DNA of 6,825 nucleotides from an uncultured Collinsella sp. (GCA_900550185.1 URRN01000112.1:1-6825); one strand, 5' to 3'; shown: positions 1-6,232, counted from the stretch's first letter. Made by a program: numbers and translations. The notes: generated by a model not told the origin, from the sequence alone.

Positions 1-1972
1 TGAACAGCGGCACGTACTCAAAGCTCACGTTGGAGTTCTCCAGGCCGTACCAGCGCGCAGGCGTGCCGGCGGCGCGGCGGATGATGTACTTGAGCGTGAT
101 GGCCGTACGCTCGCTGGGCTCCACGTCGCTTTCGGGCGCCAGCAGCTTGCGGATCATGACGAACTTAAACGTACCGATGTTGCCCGGATCCTTGTAGACC
201 GAGTAGTCGTGCGTCTGCGCCGGCAGCTCGCCGCTGGCAGCCAGGTCCTGAACAACCTGGCGCAGGTAAGCATTGACGCGCTGGTTGATCTTATAGCCCA
301 GGTACAGATGCACGCGGAATACGTAGTCGGTGCCGAACGTCTCGACCGAGTAGGCAAAGGTATGCGGCTCGTCCATGGTCTCGACGTTCACGAACCACCA
401 GGCACGAGCGCGCTTGGGGTGCTTGTCCAAAATCGAGTAGACGATATCGCGGTCGATATAGTCGGTGTTGGTGTCCTTGGTCAGGTACACGATGTTGTCG
501 CTCACGAGCTCGTAGCGATCGTCGTCGCGCAGGCGCTTGAGCTGCGGCAGATAGCTGCGCAGCGGCAGCAGCGTAAACTGGCGCTGCTCAACCGCCGTGC
601 CGTTGTACCAGCACACCATGATGCCCATGATGAGCGCGGCCATAAGGATGGTGAAATAGCCGCCGTGGAAGAACTTGGTGAGCGAGCTCACAAAGAAGAA
701 GCCCTCGAGCATAAGGAAGAAGGCGGCAAAGATCCACGGCGCGACCTTGAGATTGCGCTCCACGTGCAGATAGAAGAAGAGCAGCATTGTCGTGCACATC
801 ATGGTCAGGGTAATGGCCAGGCCGTACGCGGCCTCCATGTGCGCCGAGTTCTGGAACAGCAGCACCACGACGACGCAGCCCACGAGCATGACGTTGTTGA
901 CCATGGGGATGTAGAGCTGGCCCTTGGTCTCGGCAGGATAGAAGACCTGCATATGCGGCATGAGGTCCAGGCGGCTGGCCTCGGACACCAGCGAGAATGC
1001 GCCGGTGATGAGCGCCTGCGAGGCGATGATGGCCGCGACGGTGGAAAGGCCGACGGCAAAGGGGCGCAGACCCGGGGCGAGCATCTGGTAGAAGGGGTTG
1101 AGGTCGGCGATACCCATGAGCTCCGGGTTGCCGGCGTTGTTGATAAGCCACGCGCCCTGGCCCATGTAGGACAGCAGCAGGCAGCACTTAACGAACGGCC
1201 AGGTGGCATAGATGTTGCCGCGGCCCACATGGCCCATGTCGGAATAGAGCGCCTCGGCACCGGTGGTAGCGAGGAAGCAGCTGCCCAAAATCATGATGCC
1301 CGCATGGTTGTTGGGGCTCAGCAGAAAAGCGATGCCACGCAACGGGTTGAGGCACAGCAGCACCGCGGGATACTGGCAGACAAAGAACAGGCCCGTGCCG
1401 CCCAGGAACAAAAACCACAGCGTCATGATGGGGCCGAAGGCGTGACCGATCTTGGCCGTGCCGATGCGCTGCACCAAGAAGAGCGCGATGATGATGGCAA
1501 GCGTGATGGCGACGACACGACCCTGGTCGTCACCGAGCACGGCATGGACCGCCGGGATGGTGCGCAGGCCCTCGATGGCCGTGGTGACGGTAACGGCAGG
1601 CGTCAGGATGCCGTCGGCGAGGAGCGCCGCGCCGCCCAGCATGGCGGGGATGATGAGCCACTTGCCGCAGCGCTTGACCAGGCTGTACAGGGCAAAGATG
1701 CCGCCCTCGCCGTGGTTGTCGGCGCGCAGCGAGATCAGCACGTACTTGACGGTCGTCAGCAGCGTGACCGTCCACACGACAAGGGAGAGCGCGCCGAGCA
1801 CGAACTCCTGCGTGACGCTTCCGATGCCGCCGTTGCCGGCAACGAGCGCCTTGGTTACATACATGGGGCTGGTGCCGATATCGCCATACACCACGCCCAG
1901 CGTGACGAGCATCGCCGAGATGCTCACAGGAATCGCAGCGTGCGAGGCTACTTCCTTTGCCTTTTGTTCCAT
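1..1972 (-). CDS. kup: Kup-family potassium uptake permease (3' end cut by window edge)
   Basis: Low-affinity, proton-coupled K+ importer of the KUP/HAK/KT family in the cytoplasmic membrane. Reading the minus strand from the ATG at 1970-1972 gives 657 open codons with no stop before the left edge; E. coli Kup is 622 residues, so few residues should be missing. Family signatures in order: GVVYGDIGTSPMY (27-39), RADNHGEGGIFALY (83-96), the GAALLADGILTPA block (114-126), TTGAEALYSDMGHVG (236-250), LLLSYMGQGAW (265-275), and IASQALITGAFSL (316-328). About twelve hydrophobic segments fill residues 17-460. A soluble C-terminal domain of about 190 residues follows, ending near RWYGLENSNVSFEYVPL, as in Gram-positive Kup proteins. 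GGGAGGAA lies 8 nt upstream of the ATG and fixes the start. Kup proteins of some Gram-positives are inhibited by c-di-AMP (family knowledge, not visible here). It lies downstream of the nitroreductase gene on the same strand, 159 bp away, with its own candidate promoter. Confidence 0.93.
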   Translation of the reverse strand, partial: MEQKAKEVASHAAIPVSISAMLVTLGVVYGDIGTSPMYVTKALVAGNGGIGSVTQEFVLGALSLVVWTVTLLTTVKYVLISLRADNHGEGGIFALYSLVKRCGKWLIIPAMLGGAALLADGILTPAVTVTTAIEGLRTIPAVHAVLGDDQGRVVAITLAIIIALFLVQRIGTAKIGHAFGPIMTLWFLFLGGTGLFFVCQYPAVLLCLNPLRGIAFLLSPNNHAGIMILGSCFLATTGAEALYSDMGHVGRGNIYATWPFVKCCLLLSYMGQGAWLINNAGNPELMGIADLNPFYQMLAPGLRPFAVGLSTVAAIIASQALITGAFSLVSEASRLDLMPHMQVFYPAETKGQLYIPMVNNVMLVGCVVVVLLFQNSAHMEAAYGLAITLTMMCTTMLLFFYLHVERNLKVAPWIFAAFFLMLEGFFFVSSLTKFFHGGYFTILMAALIMGIMVCWYNGTAVEQRQFTLLPLRSYLPQLKRLRDDDRYELVSDNIVYLTKDTNTDYIDRDIVYSILDKHPKRARAWWFVNVETMDEPHTFAYSVETFGTDYVFRVHLYLGYKINQRVNAYLRQVVQDLAASGELPAQTHDYSVYKDPGNIGTFKFVMIRKLLAPESDVEPSERTAITLKYIIRRAAGTPARWYGLENSNVSFEYVPLF

Positions 1973-1980
1973 AAGCCGGT

Positions 1981-1988
1981 TTCCTCCC
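1981..1988 (-). promoter_or_regulatory. Ribosome binding site of kup
   Basis: The minus strand reads GGGAGGAA here, 8 nt before the ATG at 1972. This is a strong Shine-Dalgarno match and it decides the start codon. Confidence 0.7.
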
Positions 1989-2007
1989 AATTTTAACGTT
2001 CGACGGG

Positions 2008-2034
2008 ATTATATGTAATCAGCCCCTATTTTAA
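2008..2034 (-). promoter_or_regulatory. Candidate sigma-70-type promoter of kup
   Basis: On the minus strand a perfect TATAAT occupies 2008-2013. A TTAAAA (4 of 6 to the -35 consensus) sits at 2029-2034, with a short 15-bp spacer. At the usual 17-bp spacing there is no good -35 box. The predicted transcript would begin near position 2000, leaving about 28 nt of leader, too short for a riboswitch. The -10 match is seen directly; promoter activity is inferred. Confidence 0.4.
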
Positions 2035-2095
2035 TGGCACCGTTTTCCCAGCTAGATAAACATTTATGCGGCCTTTAGGCCACCGCGGCGATATG

Positions 2096-2130
2096 GAATG
2101 TGACAAAGGGATGCCCCCTTTGTCACATTC
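2096..2130. repeat. Perfect 15-bp palindrome, REP-like or terminator hairpin
   Basis: GAATGTGACAAAGGG (2096-2110) and CCCTTTGTCACATTC (2116-2130) are exact inverted complements around the 5-nt loop ATGCC. The palindrome begins one base after the nitroreductase stop codon (2132-2134, minus strand). No T-run follows on either strand, so a classical intrinsic terminator is not clear. A 3'-end stabilising hairpin or a dispersed REP-type palindrome fits as well. The palindrome is seen directly; its role is inferred. Confidence 0.85.
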
Positions 2131-2131
2131 G

Positions 2132-3007
2132 TCATTTTCCGAGCCAGTTTTTGAACCACCACTCCATAGAGCGGCTCATCTCGGCCATAAAGGGACTCGT
2201 GTGCTTACGGGTGTAGATATCGACGACGCGCTCGCCCACCTCGCGGGCGTGCGGGCGAAACATCGCGTCCATCTCGGCCACCTGCGCATCCAAGGTCGCG
2301 GCGTCGGCGCGACAATAACGCTCCTCATGCACCAGGTTCACCACGGGATGCGCGATCGCCGGGCGCTCCTTGCGGGGCGTGCCGATGATGAGCATCGACA
2401 GCGGCATGGTATAGGGAGGCAAGTCCAGCAGCGCGGCGACTTCCTCGGCGTTCTCGACGACATCGCCGATATAGCAGCTCCCCAGCCCCAGAGCCTCGGC
2501 GGCAACCACGGCGTTTTGAGCGGCGATCATGGCATCCTGTGCCGCGATGGCAAAGTCGCCCAGGCCCGGCGCACGACGGGGCGACTTGCCCGTGCGCTCG
2601 ACAAACTCGGGCTCAAAGCAGCCCACGTGCTCAAACAGATCGATCCACTTGGCATAATCGACCACAAATATAAGTGCCCAGGGCGCCTTGGCGATCATGG
2701 GCTGGTGATCGCACAGGTCGGCCAGACGGTCCAGCGTAGCCTGCTCGCGAATGCTCACGATGGAATACATCATCATGGCGCCCGCCGACGGTGCGCGGCT
2801 CGCCGCATGCAAGATCGCCGCCCGCTGCTCGTCGGTCACCGCTACGGGACGGTCGCTGTCATCGCGCGCGAAAGCACGCGTGGACGAGCGGTGTTCCAAG
2901 ATGTCCAGCGCCGCGTTGCCCGTAGTCTCGACCGGATAGCCGCCCGCGTCCACGCCCACAGCTCCGCCGCAGTACTCGGCGCCCGTCATACAAACCTGCT
3001 CGCCCAT
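2132..3007 (-). CDS. Nitroreductase-family FMN oxidoreductase
   Basis: Soluble, probably dimeric FMN enzyme using NAD(P)H to reduce nitroaromatics, quinones or flavins; the physiological substrate cannot be told from sequence. The 291 residues show the family blocks. HRSSTRAF (39-46) is the N-terminal FMN-phosphate arginine motif. SRAPSAGAMMMYS (70-82) takes the place of the usual APS..N..PW loop. A long helix at AIAAQDAMIAAQNAVVAAEA (154-172) leads into GLGSCYIG (174-181), and a late strand carries LIIGTP (206-211). The tail from RKHTSPF to EWWFKNWLGK (267-291) matches a C-terminal extension found in many clostridial and coriobacterial members. GAGGAT at 3014-3019 lies 6 nt before the ATG and supports this start. 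A second ATG (residue 7) also has an AGG ahead of it, so a slightly shorter protein is possible. Residues 1-29 precede the normal family start and contain C6 and C13. It is transcribed divergently from the LTA-synthase-like gene. Confidence 0.9.
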   Translation of the reverse strand: MGEQVCMTGAEYCGGAVGVDAGGYPVETTGNAALDILEHRSSTRAFARDDSDRPVAVTDEQRAAILHAASRAPSAGAMMMYSIVSIREQATLDRLADLCDHQPMIAKAPWALIFVVDYAKWIDLFEHVGCFEPEFVERTGKSPRRAPGLGDFAIAAQDAMIAAQNAVVAAEALGLGSCYIGDVVENAEEVAALLDLPPYTMPLSMLIIGTPRKERPAIAHPVVNLVHEERYCRADAATLDAQVAEMDAMFRPHAREVGERVVDIYTRKHTSPFMAEMSRSMEWWFKNWLGK

Positions 3008-3220
3008 AGCTCTATCCTCGCTAATTCTTTAAGAAGCCTTTACGTTTCCGTGTAATTCCCGTCCATTATCGCGCAGGTCGCCACTACATTGCGCCACACC
3101 GCCACACGTGCGCGTTAATATGGCTGGTTGTTGTGCGCAGCCACCAATTGCAGCGCATATTTTGGTAACAATCGGGTAAACCCCCGCTTTCGTAGGTTTT
3201 AGTTTGTGAGGAGTCTCAGC
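3008..3220. promoter_or_regulatory. Divergent intergenic region with weak promoter candidates
   Basis: These 213 bp separate the minus-strand nitroreductase from the plus-strand LTA-synthase-like gene, so promoters for both are expected here. On the minus strand GATAAT (3065-3070) is a 5-of-6 match to a -10 box, without a good -35. On the plus strand nothing convincing was found; AACAAT at 3167-3172 is the best -10-like hexamer. A short inverted pair, TGGCTG (3121-3126) and CAGCCA (3138-3143), could be an operator but may be chance. No riboswitch or small gene was recognised. Confidence 0.3.
3209..3213 (+). promoter_or_regulatory. Ribosome binding site that fixes the LTA-synthase-like start
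   Basis: AGGAG lies 7 nt before the ATG at 3221. An in-frame GTG at 3206 would give five extra residues, but it overlaps this site and has no site of its own, so ATG 3221 is preferred. Confidence 0.75.
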
Positions 3221-5521
3221 ATGTTCGCTGCCGCCATCTCGCTCGTCGGTCTTGCGGCGACCGTCTACCTTGTCTTGCGCGAGGCCAAGGCCATTCGCGC
3301 TCAGTCGGGCACCGTTGCCAAAAGCGCTCTTGGGTGGAGCGTCGTCTTCGGCCTGTTCCAGGTCTTTTTGACTATTTGGGGCGCCGTGGGCCTCGTCGCT
3401 CAAAACGAGCCGCTCGCCTTTGTGATGCTCATCCTGACCAACGCCATCCTCACCGGCTGCGCTTGGGTCAGCATCGCCCGCGACCGCATCGCCCCGCGCG
3501 TCTTTGCGTTCGCCAGGCCCGACGCCCCCGCCCCCACCGGCAAGCTCGCCCGTCTGCGCGGCGCCTTTGTGGGCAAACCGCTCGTCGCCGCCGTCCTGTG
3601 CCTGCTGCTCGCCGGCGTCTTTGCGCTGCTGGGCATGGAGGTCTCGTCCAACCACGACTTTACCTGGGTCTACCCCCTGTGCATCCTGCTCGAGTGGGCC
3701 ATCATCACCACGCTCATGGTCGGCCTGTTCTTCCTGTTCCAGCGCCACGGCGCAGCTCCCGCGGTCCTGGCCTTTGCCCTCTTTGTCCTGGGCATTGCCG
3801 AGTTCTTCGTCATCACGTTTAAATCCATGCCCATCCAGCCGGGCGACCTTTCGGCCATCTCCACCGCCGCCGCAGTCGCCGGCACCGGCTACACCTTCTC
3901 CATCTCGTTGTTCTGCGTGCTGTCCATGGGCTTTACCGCCATCGCCATGCTGCTATGCGAGTACGCCGGCCTGGTGGCACCGCACCGTCAGAAGGGTGCC
4001 GTCAACGCCAAGCGCATGCTGCTCATCAACCTGCTCGTGGCGGTGCTGTGCCTGGGCGGCGTGACCGCGCATGTCACGCTTATCGACTACTACAACACCC
4101 TCGGCATCACCGTCTACACCTGGCGCCCGCTCGAGAGCTACTGGCGCGAGGGCTACCTGCCTGCCTTTATTAGTGCGGCGCAGTCCATCAAGCCGCCCAA
4201 ACCCGCCGACTACTCCGTCGACGATGCCAAGGCCACGCTCAAAAAGTACGCCAAGGCCTACGACAAGTCCGACGCGGCCAAGAGCGACGAGCGCGCCGCC
4301 GCAAAGGAGCAGTTCGACAGCGAGAAGCCCACGGTCATCGCTATCATGAACGAGACGTTCTCGGATTTGTCGATCTACCAGAACATGCGCGCCGGCTACG
4401 AAGGTCCGCAGTACTTTAAGAACCTGTCCAACTGCCTCAGCCGCGGAAAGCTCTACGTGAGCGCCTACGGCGGCGGCACGGCCAATACCGAGTTTGAGTT
4501 TATGACCGGCAACTCCATGGCCAACCTGGGCTCGGGCGTGTACCCCTACACCATCTACAACATGGAAACGACCGGGAATCTGGCAGAGCAGTTCAAATCG
4601 CTCGGCTATTCCACCACGGCCATGCACCCCAACCACGCGACCAACTGGAACCGCGAGAACGTCTACAAGGACTTTGGCTTTGACCAGTTCCTGTCCATCA
4701 ACGATTTCCAAGGCGCCGATACCCTGCGCGGCATGGTGACCGACCAGGCAACCTACGACAAGATTCTTGAGCTGCTCGACCAGAACGCCGATCCGCAGTT
4801 TATCTTCGATGTGACCATGCAGAACCACTCGGGCTACGACACGGGTCTGCTGCCGGTCGACAAGCAGATGCACCTGAACATCGACACGACCGACCTGGAC
4901 GCTAAGACCGTCGAGGACGGCACGCTCTCCGATGTTGACGAGTATGTCTCGTGCATCGAGCAGTCCGACCAAGCGCTGCGCTACTTCCTTAACGCCTTAA
5001 GCAAGCTCGACCGCAAGGTGGTCGTGGTGTTCTGGGGCGACCACCAGCCGTTCTTCCCGTCCAAGTTCAATGACAAGTGGTTTACCAGCGAGGACGACGC
5101 CACGCACCAGGAGCGTCTGTGGCAGACCGACTACATCATCTGGGCCAACTACGACGTTGCCGGCTGCGACCAGACGAGCGAGGTCGACGACCTGTCCACC
5201 AACTACCTGTCCACTCAGCTCATGCAACTGATCGGCGCACCGCTGACCGACTACCAGAAGGCGCACATGACGCTGCGCGAGTCGCTGCCCGCCATCAACT
5301 CGGTGGGCTACGAGGACGCCAGCCTGCGCTGGGCGCTCTCCTCCAACGTCACCGGTGACGACGCCGCTGCCGCAGCCGCCACCAAGGCGCGCGAGGATTA
5401 CGCCAAGATGCAGTACTACGAGATGTTCCGCGACGGCAAGAACGTGTACACCAAGCACTTCCAGACCGAGGCAAACGAGACCGACCCTAACCTGGCACCG
5501 GGCACGACGAAGATCAAGTAG
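3221..5521 (+). CDS. LTA synthase-family membrane phosphoglycerol transferase
   Basis: Membrane enzyme of the alkaline-phosphatase/sulfatase superfamily that moves glycerol-phosphate, usually from phosphatidylglycerol, onto a lipid-anchored or cell-wall glycopolymer outside the cell. The 766 residues hold about eight hydrophobic segments (near 2-20, 38-60, 64-86, 121-140, 148-174, 178-201, 226-248 and 265-289). A linker rich in Lys, Asp and Ala follows (325-368), then the extracellular catalytic domain from PTVIAIMNETFSD (370 on). Hand alignment to S. aureus LtaS places the metal and nucleophile residues E378 and T420 (in GGGTANTEFEFMTG), H469, W476 and R478 (HPNHATNWNR), H536 (QNHSGYD) and D607-H608 (FWGDHQPF) at near-constant offsets from LtaS E255, T300, H347, W354, R356, H416 and D475-H476. 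All are present, so it should be active. LtaS has five membrane helices, so this N-terminus is larger. The exact polymer is unknown. The gene ends 27 bp before hairpin element A. Confidence 0.9.
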   Translation: MFAAAISLVGLAATVYLVLREAKAIRAQSGTVAKSALGWSVVFGLFQVFLTIWGAVGLVAQNEPLAFVMLILTNAILTGCAWVSIARDRIAPRVFAFARPDAPAPTGKLARLRGAFVGKPLVAAVLCLLLAGVFALLGMEVSSNHDFTWVYPLCILLEWAIITTLMVGLFFLFQRHGAAPAVLAFALFVLGIAEFFVITFKSMPIQPGDLSAISTAAAVAGTGYTFSISLFCVLSMGFTAIAMLLCEYAGLVAPHRQKGAVNAKRMLLINLLVAVLCLGGVTAHVTLIDYYNTLGITVYTWRPLESYWREGYLPAFISAAQSIKPPKPADYSVDDAKATLKKYAKAYDKSDAAKSDERAAAKEQFDSEKPTVIAIMNETFSDLSIYQNMRAGYEGPQYFKNLSNCLSRGKLYVSAYGGGTANTEFEFMTGNSMANLGSGVYPYTIYNMETTGNLAEQFKSLGYSTTAMHPNHATNWNRENVYKDFGFDQFLSINDFQGADTLRGMVTDQATYDKILELLDQNADPQFIFDVTMQNHSGYDTGLLPVDKQMHLNIDTTDLDAKTVEDGTLSDVDEYVSCIEQSDQALRYFLNALSKLDRKVVVVFWGDHQPFFPSKFNDKWFTSEDDATHQERLWQTDYIIWANYDVAGCDQTSEVDDLSTNYLSTQLMQLIGAPLTDYQKAHMTLRESLPAINSVGYEDASLRWALSSNVTGDDAAAAAATKAREDYAKMQYYEMFRDGKNVYTKHFQTEANETDPNLAPGTTKIK

Positions 5522-5548
5522 CGACTAGCTGCGAGTTCATAACTGAAA

Positions 5549-5678
5549 CGTCTGTCCGGGCGGAGGCATATAAGGTTCCCTGCTCGGACAGTCCTGCGCA
5601 AGACGGAGGCCACATTAAGTGGCCTCCTTTGCGTGTGGAACTCGCGATGAACCTTATATGCCTCCGCCCGGACAGACG
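5549..5678 (+). repeat. Long-hairpin element, copy A (3' flank of LTA-synthase-like gene)
   Basis: Two 30-nt arms (5549-5578 and 5649-5678) are perfect inverted complements around a 70-nt core (5579-5648). The core contains an inner hairpin (5605-5627) extended by CGCAA/TTGCG, and AGTCC/GGAACT can pair further out. The whole 130 nt can therefore fold as one long interrupted hairpin. Copy B (6087-6213) has the same design in opposite orientation, with 65 of 70 core positions identical but only about 18 of 30 in the arms. The element starts 27 nt after the stop codon at 5521 and is co-oriented with that gene. It could be a 3'-UTR structured RNA and terminator, or an ERIC-like palindromic dispersed repeat. 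Structure and homology are seen directly; function is not known. Confidence 0.85.
5597..5633 (+). terminator. Terminator-like hairpin in the core of element A
   Basis: CGCAA (5597-5601) and GGAGGCCAC (5605-5613) pair with GTGGCCTCC (5619-5627) and TTGCG (5629-5633) around the loop ATTAA. Only three T residues follow the main stem, so termination may be partial. Position 76 nt after the stop of the LTA-synthase-like gene suggests it ends that transcript. Confidence 0.55.
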
Positions 5679-5733
5679 CCTTGTTGTTGGAGCACGGCTT
5701 GTCATGGGGGTATCCGCTGAACATATATAAGTT

Positions 5734-5760
5734 GAAGGCCACATTAAGTGGCCTTCTTTG
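5734..5760 (+). terminator. Solo copy of the same hairpin, probable terminator
   Basis: GAAGGCCAC (5734-5742) pairs perfectly with GTGGCCTTC (5748-5756) around ATTAA, followed by TTTGTATT. The stem and loop match the inner hairpins of elements A and B, but the core flanks and outer arms are absent. It lies in the plus orientation and could be a backup terminator for the LTA-synthase-like gene. Confidence 0.6.
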
Positions 5761-5764
5761 TATT

Positions 5765-6058
5765 CGGAAAGTGTGTCCCGGAATCTGCCTTCGGAATGGG
5801 ACGCAGTTTCCGCTTGAGGGCCTGTTGGGAAAGCGCATCCCACTTCAAGAGTAAATTCCGGGTCGCACTTTCCGCTAAGGCTCTCAACCGGAAAGTGCAT
5901 CCCATTCCAAGCCTTAATTCCGGGACATAGTTTCCGGACAAGACATCAACCGGAAAGTGGGGACCACTCTGAGCGCCGATTCTGGGACACACTTTCCGAA
6001 ACACCGCCCATCCGGAAAGCCCGTCCCGCTCTGAATACATCCGGGCATGGAATATCCG
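5765..6058. repeat. Five-unit tandem array, 62-bp period, alternating inverted 15-nt motif
   Basis: Units start at 5765, 5827, 5889, 5951 and 6013, exactly 62 bp apart. Each has a 15-nt left arm (type CGGAAAGTGTGTCCC), an 18-nt middle, a 15-nt right arm that is the inverted motif (type GGGACACACTTTCCG, offset 33) and a 14-nt linker. Right arms are at 5798-5812, 5860-5874, 5922-5936 and 5984-5998. The fifth is degraded and shifted by about 2 nt, ending near 6058. Units two and three agree at about 44 of 62 positions by hand count. The first left arm and fourth right arm are exact inverted complements. Each unit can fold as a hairpin, and each arm alone can form a 5-bp mini-hairpin. Alternating orientation resembles BIME clusters of REP sequences. 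No transposase is near, and nothing here looks coding. Confidence 0.88.
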
Positions 6059-6086
6059 CTTATTAGGCCTTCCGTCAATAAAGGGG

Positions 6087-6213
6087 CGCCCTCCCGAGCG
6101 GCGGGCTCGAAGTTCATCGCGAGTTCCGCACGCAAAGAAGGCCACTTAATGTGGCCTTCGTCTTGCGCAGGACTGTAGAGCAGGGAACTTCGTGCCCGCC
6201 GCCCGGGAGGGCG
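6087..6213 (-). repeat. Long-hairpin element, copy B (3' flank of surface-protein gene)
   Basis: Arms 6087-6115 and 6185-6213 (29 nt) are complementary at 27 positions. In the minus-strand transcript one of the two exceptions becomes a G-U pair. The 69-nt core (6116-6184), read on the minus strand, aligns with the core of copy A with one single-base gap and four substitutions. Two of those substitutions form a matched G-C to A-T exchange in the inner stem. The element lies 19 nt beyond the stop codon of the minus-strand gene and is co-oriented with it, mirroring copy A. No target-site duplication is evident next to either copy. Confidence 0.85.
6131..6167 (-). terminator. Terminator-like hairpin in the core of element B
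   Basis: On the minus strand GAAGGCCAC pairs with GTGGCCTTC around ATTAA (6137-6159), followed by TTTGCG. The same outer CGCAA/TTGCG pair as in copy A lies at 6163-6167 and 6131-6135. It probably ends the transcript of the surface-protein gene; the short T-tract makes efficiency uncertain. Confidence 0.55.
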
Positions 6214-6232
6214 TTGCGTTTAGAAGATGAAC

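Noticed and set aside
209..1996. A 595-codon open frame on the plus strand
   Set aside because: It lies wholly antisense to the clearly recognisable Kup reading frame, is rich in His, Arg and Ala as expected from the complement of a high-GC gene, and shows no family motif.
2068..2081. Small inverted repeat GGCC-TTTA-GGCC as a terminator
   Set aside because: The core stem is only 4 bp and no T-tract follows, so it is too weak to call.
1973..2095. c-di-AMP (ydaO-type) riboswitch before kup
   Set aside because: K+ transporter genes often carry one, but only about 120 bp is available and the candidate promoter leaves a 28-nt leader. No matching structure was seen.
2066..3055. A 329-codon plus-strand frame antisense to the nitroreductase
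   Set aside because: It is a shadow of the opposite-strand gene. The nitroreductase frame has conserved motifs and a ribosome binding site; this one has neither.
3029..4972. Long minus-strand frames (3029-3748 and 3953-4972) under the LTA-synthase-like gene
   Set aside because: They are antisense to a gene whose catalytic motifs are unmistakable; their Val/Gly/His-rich composition is a codon-bias artefact.
5765..6058. CRISPR array
   Set aside because: The periodic units contain internal inverted motifs, the intervening segments resemble one another, and the repeats are divergent. No Cas gene is present.
5765..6058. Type III toxin-antitoxin RNA (ToxI-like tandem repeat)
   Set aside because: A tandem repeat RNA ahead of a terminator was considered, but no small toxin gene follows on either strand, and the neighbours are 3' ends of unrelated genes.
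5416..6145. Short frames on both strands across the repeat region
   Set aside because: They run through hairpins and the 62-bp array, encode no recognisable domain, and lack ribosome binding sites. A 62-bp period is not a multiple of three, so the array shifts frame from unit to unit.
5549..6213. A single transposable element with 130-bp terminal inverted repeats
   Set aside because: The outer arms differ between the two ends, no target-site duplication is visible, and the interior has no transposase. Two separate elements fit better.
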